Source: Byssothecium circinans
Lineage: Eukaryota > Ascomycota > Dothideomycetes > Pleosporales > Massarinaceae
DNA: 64,000 bases
Direction: 5' to 3'
NCBI GenBank assembly: GCA_010015675.1
Contig: ML976985.1
Span: 462,458-526,457 of the forward strand
Shown here piece after piece: positions 56,289 to 64,000 of this stretch. Positions within the stretch are counted from its first letter, which is position 1; the number at the start of each line of letters is the position of its first letter. The notes under the pieces are model-generated. The model was not told the DNA's origin and did no database searches. It saw only the letters and a program-made list of their open reading frames with translations. Both the position numbers and the translations under genes were made by a program.

Positions 56289-57824
56289 ATACCCAAGGAC
56301 TGGACGCAGGGTTGGTTCAGCTCGGCAAGATCCAGGCAACAGAATTTACGTACAAGAGTGTCGGAGATCAAGCCCATAATAGGGATAATCGTTGTGGCGT
56401 GGAAAGGGGTCTAGTTTCTCCTACGTCCCCCGGAACGTCTCCCCAGTCCTAATTTGAAATGCGACCGTGTGAATACCAATAGAAACAACAATGACGACAA
56501 GTTATCTCGTCTCCGAGCAGCGACTGCGATTCATGACGCTTGGCACCAACCTCTATAAAGGTTCCTTGACCAACTACATGTATGCTACGTCGCGAACTTT
56601 AAATGGCATTCCACGTTCTAAGAGGTTGAGGACCCGAGAACATCACTGGACTGCTGAGTTCGTTTGACCAATGTATCGTTATTATTTCACGTTATCTCAA
56701 ATGGGAACCTCCTGCATTGCCAAGGCGAGGAAAAGACTCCGGTACCTGCAGATGGCTTCAGCCGATGACGAAACATGGTGTTACGCTCTGCCGTCACTGC
56801 AGCCCTATAGCCCTTCCAGGACAATCCTCCGCTGTCACCGCCAGATTTGCCGGCGCACACTAGAGCAGCGAGAAGGTTTGGTCCATCGGTTGGGCTGTTC
56901 GGATTCGGAACAGTCTGTCGGAAGGTCCAACACAAACTCAACTCGACGAACCGGCAACTGCAATTTCAAACGTTCGTCTTACTTATATCCTTAATGACTT
57001 TATAGATTCCCGCGGTGTTACTCGCACTCGACACAATCCCTGGGATACTCCCGTTTATTGCTGAGCATGTGGCTCGCAGCGTTCCAGCGAGGGTATGAAC
57101 AATCAATTGATGCTCTAGGCCCACGGGTGTGCCGCTGTCGTACCAGATACGCAAGTCCTTGGGGTCTGGACTCTGCACCAACGGCGGGAGAGCCGGTGGG
57201 GTGTGAGGCTCGCAAGGGTAAACACGGGCGAAGATGATTTCTGAAGCGACCATTAGCCTAGTATGAATGAGGGAAGTTGAAGGATGGAGGCTCCGAGGAG
57301 GTAAACTGACCATTACGTCACCACTAGAAGTTCCTTGACCATCGATCGAATTTGCGCACATTCCACTACCAAATCCATCTCTTGCCTGCATCTGTGCCGC
57401 CGGCAGCACATTTCGCAATTTGTATCCTATTCCAGCCCAGTCAAGTCTGTCCCTCTCTTTGGCAAGACTCTTTCCTCTAAGAAGCAAATAGTAACACAGT
57501 ATTTGACCGACAGCAATCTATCAATGTCTCCCATTCCAACTGCAACACGCGCTCTCGATCTAGTAAGATACTCACACCCAATTCCTCACCCTAGTCCGCG
57601 CACACGCACGTGACCATCTCCCCTACCTACCAACGCAGCATTGAAAGTCAAAGGAACACGTGGTAGGCACAAACTACACCCCAACCTCATCATGCCGGTG
57701 CACCATGAAGGCAAGGTTATTATGCAGGTACCAATGGCCCGATAACCCGGCCCGATATCAACGGCCCTGCTGCCCCCAGTGCCAAACCAAAGGAAACCCC
57801 AGAAAATCCTCCCCGTGCGCAAAC

Positions 57825-57857
57825 TGCGAACGCAATGCGAACGCAATGCGAACGCAA
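57825..57857. repeat. 11-bp tandem repeat
   Basis: Three exact head-to-tail copies of TGCGAACGCAA. Not in a called gene. Confidence 0.9.
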
Positions 57858-58343
57858 TAATGCGATAAGCAAAACAACTAGCTAGAACAGTACTAGGAAG
57901 GCAGAGAACGTAGTTTTGGAACGATGTATTAAGCACGGACATGGGCTGCAATAAAATTAACGATGCAGTTTCACCACCCATGACATTTCGTACATCAGAG
58001 TGCACGATGAACTTTTGCGACAAAGTATTATTTCTGGTTTGGCAAAGGATGATGCTCTGCTCAGCGAGCTTTTCGTATTCAAGAAGACTTCGCCACATTT
58101 TGCATATATGCCGCATCTTCTACCCCAGCGTCACCGCCTTAATCATGGCAAATTAGTATACAGACCCCGAACCCAGACTTTGCATGCTATAGCTTGCTGC
58201 TCACTGGCTCAAGCGAGCACCGGGTCCCTTTTTTGCTACATCCACAACCTCCTCCAGTGACCAGAACGCACAATGAAATAATACAATGATGACGAAGCAC
58301 TAGACGTCAAGGAATTCAACCTTTTGGGAGATCCTTCGCCGGG

Positions 58344-60289
58344 CTACCATGCCTCAACATCGAAGCTCTCCTCAGAGAACTCCGTCACTACGACCGTCCT
58401 CCTCGAGAATTGACGTCCAGCAAGAGCTTTGATGGCCTTTTGTGCCGACTCTACATCTTCGTACTTGATGTAGATTTTGCCGACACCAGCGGTGCTGCGA
58501 GCTCCAGCGGGACGAGGGATCTTGCATTCGATGATGGGACCGTACTTGCCGCACTCTTCTTCGATGTCTTCTTTGATTTCTGGAGGCGCACATTAGCATG
58601 ATCAAATTAGAAGAGCAAAGGGGAAAATGCCTACCATCGTATTCTTCGTCGTTGAGGAGTTCGTCGTTGGTGACCATGTTGAGGAGGCAGACAACGCGGC
58701 TCGACTCGTGGTTGTCGGCAGCAGTTGAGCCTGCAAGCATGGAAATGGCGCTTACGCCGCCGTCGAAGCCAACTTGCTGCTTCATACCAATTGTCGCACG
58801 GGTGACCTTGAGGTGCCCATCACCCAGCGGAATAGTGTTCAAGCCCTCGATGACATCATCAATGATGCTGCTGTCTTCGTATTCACAGAAGGCGACCCCC
58901 TATGCTCAACATTAGTTCAGTGTTCTCAACTTGTACGGGGCCAACTTACGCGATGCTGGTCAGTGCTAGTATCCTTGACAAGCACGAAGGCCTTCAGCTG
59001 TCCAAATGTCCCCACGAGCTCTCGCACCTGTTCCTCTTCTACATACGGGGGAATGTTTGCGATGCTCAGCTTGTTAGGGCTGTCTTTTACTTGGGACAAC
59101 ACGCCGCCGCCGGACTGAACGCTGTCATCAGAGGACGGGGTAATGTAGTCCTTCGGTCGTCGAATTGAGAGACCCTCCTTATCCGGACCGCCAGCACTCT
59201 CCCGCATGGCGATGCCGTCCATTGCAAATACCATTGTCGCATCCTCTGCCGTCTTGAACTCCACCAAAGCATACTCGCGGTTGCTTGCGATTTGCGCGCT
59301 TGTGCACGGATCGCGGCCAGATACCACATTGAGACCGTTGAGTTGCAGATTAAAGAACTCAATCAACTCTTCGTTGGTAGCGTCGGAGGGAATGTTGTAA
59401 ACAAAGACGCGCTTGGCCTGCTTGGCGTTCAATGGCTGCAGCTCGGAGGCATTGGCTGTGCCGGTGGTCGGGCTCACAAATGCTGCAAGCTTGGAGGGGT
59501 CCATGGGGGCAGCGCGAGGAGCGCCAGGCAGCGGGAACATGCCTGACAGCTTGGCCTGTTCCGCTGTGATGTTGTCATATCCCGCTGGCTTGATATCCCA
59601 CTGTGTCATGCGGCGCGGACGGTTCAAGACGTTGGTGAAAGGCGTCAGGTCTGGGGTGGCCTCGCGCTTCTTGGGTGGAGGCGAATTCGACTTCTTCCTG
59701 TCGCGGTTGGCAAAGCCGCCCATGCCATCTCGTCGGCCGCCTCCACCTCCACCGCCGCGTCGATCGTCAAAGTCCCTATCATTGCGATCACGACGCGGTG
59801 CTCGGTCGTCGCGGTCCTGTCGCGGGCGGTCGCGCCGCGAATACGAGTCGCCCCATGAGCGGTCGTCGCGGCGCTCACGACGGGCGCCATATGCGTCTTC
59901 ACGTTCACGCTCGCGGTAGTCTCGGCTGGATGAGTATGTGTCTACTTCGTAGTCGCGACGCGAGTTGTGACGGGGCGAACGTGAGCGCCTTCGGTGGGAA
60001 CGGTCATTGCGGTCGCCGCGATCTCGGTCTCCCCTGTCTCCTCGGTCGCGATCGCTTCGGTCATGTCGTGAAGACTGAAGAGTCAGCTGCTGGAGCGACG
60101 AGAGGGTACTTACCGTAGGGTGGGGTCGGAAAGGTAGTTGGAAGAGATGGGGGGTGGGACTCACATAGCCTCGATTGCCGCTTGACCGCCCCCCGTCTGC
60201 TATGGTTAGTATACACTCCATTGGAACTGCCAACAGTCAGTACGTGTACTGAAGCCCGGCTTACCTCTAGAATACCCGTCGCCGTTCAT
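58344..60289 (-). CDS. Splicing factor U2AF large subunit (U2AF65)
   Basis: Binds the polypyrimidine tract and recruits U2 snRNP to the branch site. Five exons: 60289-60265, 60196-60165, 60074-58950, 58899-58635 and 58579-58344, giving 560 residues. An RS/RD-rich N-terminus (many DRGDRDR and RRSRSPRH strings) and a poly-Gly run precede the U2AF35-binding region around LNRPRRMTQWDIKPAGYDNI. Three RNA-recognition motifs follow: RRM1 with KRVFVYNIPSDATNEELIEF and YALVEFKT; RRM2 with NKLSIANIPPYVEEEQVREL and GVAFCEYED; and the UHM-type third RRM with CLLNMVTNDELLNDEEYDEI and GVGKIYIKYED, ending EESFDVEAW. Exon 2 could begin three bases earlier (TAG acceptor), adding no frame change. Confidence 0.95.
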
Positions 60290-60608
60290 GTTGACAGCTG
60301 AAGCTCTCGTGGAAACGCCTTGTCGATGGTTTGCCGAAGCAAATGGCGCGCAAGCAAGAGCTAGCTACGGTCTACTGGTAGAAATGTAAGCCCTTAGGCT
60401 AGTTGCTGCGCAAGGAGGTCCCAGTTGTGATGAAGATGGCGCTTGCGGTGCTGATGCGGAGAAGTCGCGGCCTGGTTGGTGAAGGAGAAGTTCAGAATCT
60501 CGGTGCTAGCGCGCCTTGGCATAGCACCCCTGTCTCGAGGTCACCCGTGAACCTGTCTCGCTCAGGCACAATCATTGCAATCCTCTGAGAGTCCCATAGC
60601 TCAAGGAA
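60290..60608. promoter_or_regulatory. Bidirectional promoter U2AF65 / OGG1
   Basis: A 319-bp region between divergent start codons. No clear TATA box or other consensus element is seen. The 8-oxoguanine glycosylase and the splicing factor must share it. Confidence 0.55.
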
Positions 60609-61902
60609 ATGGCGGTACGAGCTGCAGAGTGGCACAAACTACCTATATCGCTCACAGAGCTCTGTATAAACACCACATTGCGCTGCGGACAATCATTCAG
60701 GTACATTCTCCAAACCTACTGCTATTATACAGGTACTAATACGCAATAGATGGCGCAAATCCGCAGAAGACGAGTGGTCCTGCGCGCTCCACGGCCGCAT
60801 ACTCTCCTTCCGTCAAGACGCCTCATACCTCCACTACCGCGCTATCTTTCCTACCACATTGAGTCCTCTCCCCACTCCACCACCCTCCAATGTCACTGCC
60901 GAATCGCCTTCAGTAGCCCCAGAAGATGACGATACCCTCGCCCTCATAAATCACTACTTCAATCTTGAGCCGAACCTCGCGCAGTTATACGAGCAATGGG
61001 CGTCGTCAGACTCCAATTTCAAGAAGAAAGCGCCCAGATTCACCGGCGTGCGCATACTACGTCAAGATCCCTGGGAGGCGCTGATAGGCTTCATCTGCAG
61101 CTCAAACAACAATATCAGTCGAATATCGAGCATGGTCCATAATCTCTGCAAGCACTATGGACTCTTGATCGGGGATATCAACGAAGAGTCCTACCATGAC
61201 TTTCCCACGCCGGAAGCACTTGCAGTGCCAGAGGTCGAGGCGCATTTGATGAAGCTGGGGTTTGGATACCGCGCAAAGTACATCGCAAAAACTGCGCGAA
61301 TGGTCGCTGAAGACAGGGGACTGAAGTGGTTAGAAGGCCTCTGCAATCCCGAGAGCCCTGTGTTCGGGGAGGAAGCGAAAGCGGGCGGCGAGCTGTTGGA
61401 AGGGGGGCGAGAAGGATACCGAAAAGCGCATGATGAACTTCTTGCGCTGCATGGAGTAGGGCCAAAGGTCGCTGACTGCGTCTGTCTAATGGGGCTGGGC
61501 TGGTCAGAATCAGTACCCGTGGATACGCATGTATGGCAGATTGCGCAGCGCGATTACAAGTTCGGAAAGGGGAAGCATTCCAGTCTGACAGCAGCGACGT
61601 ACGTTGCGGTTGCGAATCACTTTCGCAAGTTGTGGGGAAAGGAGGCTGGATGGGCGCATTCAGTGCTATTTACGGCCGATTTGAAAGCCTTTTCCGAGCG
61701 CGTCACGGCAAAGGTGGAGGCCAAGGAGGAGGAAACAGTTATCAAGGCAGAGCTGAATAGTTCAGTGACGGCCGCTCAAATAGAACGAAAAAAGACGGTA
61801 AAGAGGAAGCGAGTGAAGCGTGAACCTTCGCCAGACGAGCACAAGGTCATTGAAGTAAAAGAAGAGGTTGTGACAAGGAGTAAGAGACGGCGAGCAAGGT
61901 AA
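60609..61902 (+). CDS. OGG1: 8-oxoguanine DNA glycosylase/lyase
   Basis: Bifunctional HhH-GPD base-excision enzyme removing 8-oxoguanine opposite C. Exons 60609-60700 and 60750-61902 give 414 residues (49-bp intron, joining LRCGQSFR to WRKSAEDEW as in the family). Motifs are LRQDPWEALIGFICSSNNNI, the helix-hairpin-helix LLALHGVGPKVADCVCLMGL containing the catalytic Lys (GPK), and the Asp of SVPVDTHVWQIAQRDY. The C-terminal 80 residues are a Lys/Glu-rich tail with KKTVKRKRVKRE and SKRRRAR, likely nuclear-localisation signals. Human OGG1 has the same order in a similar length. Confidence 0.96.
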
Positions 61903-62132
61903 AATAGGGTCGCAAATGTACTAGAAGTGTGAGATTCAAGCATTTCCCACGTAACCATTAGCAGATGGGCCGTTGAACCATTTATTCCACCTCCACATTG
62001 GTATATGACTCGTACAGAAGATAGCAAAACACAACCAGCTAAATGCAAGCAGGAATCTCTAAACGCTCCATTACTCGTCGACGCTCCCCAGCTCAGTGGA
62101 TCCTTATTCTCCAATCTAAGCATATACAGCAA

Positions 62133-63211
62133 TCAAAGGTTTGCAGTCACGCCAGGCTTAATACCCTCCAGCTTATTGCTCAGCTCCTCCCAAAACAGAT
62201 TCTGCGTCTTGTACCCCTCGGCGCTCAGAACAAAGTCACTCGGCTTCTGAATCTTGCAATCAGCGAGATAATGCCCATGAGTCTCGGCGCCTGCACTGCC
62301 GGCATGAACAAGCGTCCGCGACCCGACTTCAGTGCTTTGCGCGAAGAAAAACTTCATTATTGTAAGGCCAATTCCGGCTTCGCGTGAAAGTTCACTGGAA
62401 TCACTCGTCAGCCTCAACATCTTCAAAAGTGTGAAGACGCGACCACACAAAATGACAGCAAAAGGAAGAAGGAAGTGGAGAGAACGTACGAATGGCAAAG
62501 CCCCGGCGTAACACAATTGACCGTCACAGGAATCTGCTGCGCAGCCTTCCGATCCGCAATTGCCCGGGTCCCAAGAATATCCAAAAGTTTCGAAACCCGA
62601 TACCGTTCCAGCATTGCTGCCTCACCCACTTCCGCCGGCTTCATATTCAATGCTTCAAAGATCTTGCCGTCAGGTGCCTTGCCCTCCTCGAACTTGGCCC
62701 AAATATGTATGTCCGACGCCACGATCGTGAGGGTGGGGCGCTTGTTGAAAGTATTCGCCGTTTCCTTCATCTTAGGCAGGAGGGAGAGTGCCAGGAGAAA
62801 TGTGGACACGACGTTCACGGTGATGGTCGATTCATCTTGTTCCATAATCTCCCATTCTCCTCTCGCTACACCGGCGTTGAGGACAGCGATATCTAGTCTT
62901 TGCAACTCTTTTGAAGCTTTGGAGGCGAAATCCAGAACGGATTGGTACGAGCCCATGTCGAGGTGCCATACTTTAACGACATCTGTGGTATTTGTTGTTT
63001 TCTCAATGTCGGCTTTTGCGGCTTCACCTTTGGACATGGAGCGTACGGCGAGGATCACGGTGGAGGCGCCGAGGCGGGTGAAATGGCGTGCGGCTTCTTT
63101 TCCTAGGCCGACGTTTGAACCGGTTACGATGATGGTTTGACCGGCGTAAGAGGCGGTGGGTTTAGGGATCGGGGCGAAGAGTTGGGAGTAGAGGAGTTCG
63201 AGGAAGGGCAT
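62133..63211 (-). CDS. Short-chain dehydrogenase/reductase
   Basis: NAD(P)-dependent oxidoreductase of the classical SDR type, nearest in layout to retinol-dehydrogenase/WWOX-like members. Exons 63211-62490 and 62394-62133 give 327 residues. Seen are an N-terminal apolar segment (PFLELLYSQLFAP), the cofactor loop IIVTGSNVGLGKEAARHF, the LNAGVA motif, the catalytic Ser in TIVASDIH, and YRVSK with Tyr and Lys, then PVTVNCVTPGLCHS (PG motif). The second exon gives the substrate-binding C-terminus (EAGIGLTIMKFFFA, GAETHGHYLADC). All catalytic residues are present. The substrate is unknown. Confidence 0.9.
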
Positions 63212-63540
63212 GGTGATGGTACGGTATTGGTTTGAAGAAGAAGTGTTGGGAAGCTATAGTCACGAGTTTGGACTATCGTTTGTTGATGTGAGGGTACTTT
63301 GAACGTACATGGGCTCTTTATACTCCATCCCTCCGGCCCATGCATTCGAGGCGTTGACCATATTGAACTCTACTTTGGTGTTAGAGTCTAGTCCTAGTTC
63401 CCATAAATGGTTAGTAGTGAGGTGCGATGAGATAATTAAGCTAGCCGACCGGGTTCCTGATCACCCGGGGTTCTTGATCACCGATCAGATCTCAACACCT
63501 CTCTCAACGCTCGTGATTTCTCAACACTCAGCTACCCAAA
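63212..63540. other. Upstream of SDR gene and 5' part of the transposon
   Basis: The first part is the SDR promoter. From about 63380 the sequence probably belongs to the transposon leader. It includes two near copies of GGGTTC(C/T)TGATCACC at about 63450-63485. The exact left terminus of the element cannot be placed because the matching right end is outside the window. Confidence 0.4.
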
Positions 63541-64000
63541 ATGGAAAATCGCGAAGCAGCAATACAATCAGCCATCTCTGATCTTATTTCTGGTGTTTAT
63601 CCTAGCCAACGGGCTGCTGCAAAGGCGTACAATGTCCCGCAGTCTACTCTCTTAACGCGTATACGCGGTACACAGAATAGCTAAAACAGCCACGTATACC
63701 AGCAGCGATTAACTCTACAACAAGAGGAGTTTCTTATACAATGGATCGTTGAAGAAGACGCACGCGCTTTTCCTCCCTCCCACGCGCGCGCGCGAGAAAT
63801 GGCGAATCAAATCCTGCGGATGAATGGAGACGACAATCTTGTTAGCAAACATTAGATATCTTGCTTTATTAAGCGCAACCCACGCGTCACATCTATTGTG
63901 GGTAGAAAGATAGAGGCCTCACGGGCTAAGGCAGCAACATAGGAGCAGATACGCGGGTTTCTTCAGCACTATGAGAGGCTGCGCGCAGAGCTGGGTATAC
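63541..64000 (+). mobile_element. pogo/Fot1-type transposase, N-terminal part, RIP-mutated
   Basis: From ATG at 63541 one frame encodes the start of a Tc1/mariner-superfamily pogo/Fot1 transposase. An HTH_Psq segment reads REAAIQSAISDLISGVYPSQ, then RAAAKAYNVPQSTLLTRIRG. A CENP-B/Tc5-type DNA-binding segment reads LTLQQEEFLIQWIVEEDARA, then HARAREMANQILRMNG, FIKRNPRVTSIVGRKIEASR and FLQHYERLRAELGI. Three in-frame stops break it: TAA at 63682, TAG at 63853 and TAG at 63940. Each stop fits a single C-to-T or G-to-A change (for example from Gln or Trp codons), the signature of repeat-induced point mutation. The DDE catalytic domain lies beyond the window, so the copy is incomplete here and inactive. 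Confidence 0.88.

Larger units (their letters stand above)
55716..58343. other. Gene-poor 2.6 kb stretch
   Basis: Contains the foldback repeat (56193-56288) and an 11-bp tandem repeat (57825-57857). Long minus-strand open frames at 56966-57487 and 57586-58116 have no recognised family and no clear splice context, so they are not called. Confidence 0.4.

Noticed and set aside
56966..57487. 173-codon minus-strand ORF
   Set aside because: Some protein-like text (ARVYPCEPHTPPALPPL) but no family, no supporting exons and no clear start; left uncalled.
57586..58116. 176-codon minus-strand ORF
   Set aside because: Composition is Cys/Arg/Leu-rich and irregular, with no domain; likely chance.

Overview
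The window is nuclear DNA of a filamentous ascomycete (Pezizomycotina). The gene families suggest a dothideomycete, possibly Pleosporales, but the species cannot be fixed from this sequence. The evidence is dense genes on both strands with short introns (mostly 45-110 bp, GT..AG). There is also a class IV chitin synthase, a Pth11-like CFEM receptor, an AA9 lytic polysaccharide monooxygenase, and a pogo/Fot1 transposase carrying RIP-type stop codons. Exon models below were built by hand from reading frame, splice signals and family conservation. They are precise where both sides of a junction are conserved and approximate elsewhere.

Left part (1-14 kb): a class IV chitin synthase (yeast Chs3 type, minus strand) lies head to head with a Sel1-repeat protein ending in a CaaX box, which is the expected activator of that enzyme (yeast Skt5/Chs4 type, plus strand). 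They are separated by a 2.4 kb shared upstream region. Then come an Aro8-type aminotransferase, the oligosaccharyltransferase subunit Ost2, and a TMEM14 protein whose first coding exon is only the ATG.

Middle (14-32 kb): a 2.5 kb gene-free stretch, a proline-repeat protein, an SRRM1-like PWI/RS splicing factor, a PTC7-type mitochondrial PP2C, a CBS-domain protein, a decayed 3-dehydroshikimate-dehydratase-like gene, MMS19 divergent from MTD1 (methylene-THF dehydrogenase), a small protein with an internal duplication behind a clear TATA box, and an FSH1-family serine hydrolase.

The stretch 32-38 kb is poor in genes. It holds a 44-residue cysteine-rich ORF, an APH-type kinase, an SDR relic, a MITE with TA target duplication and about 48 bp inverted ends, and a CCAA microsatellite. 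From 38 to 46.5 kb the genes are ribulose-phosphate 3-epimerase, a large protein with a methyltransferase-like C-terminus, LSM2, and a Ser/Thr-rich single-pass membrane protein.

From 47 to 55 kb lies a minus-strand run of surface and extracellular genes: a secreted Thr-rich cysteine protein, an AA9 LPMO with a one-base frameshift, three small membrane-protein genes (one with an in-frame stop), and a CFEM receptor. From 55 to 58 kb there is one unrecognised gene fragment and a foldback repeat. The right end holds U2AF large subunit divergent from OGG1, a short-chain dehydrogenase, and a RIP-mutated pogo/Fot1 element that runs off the window.

The most coherent functional unit is the chitin synthase/activator pair. 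The other neighbours look like ordinary unlinked housekeeping genes. The 47-55 kb run is the part that most resembles accessory, environment-facing content.
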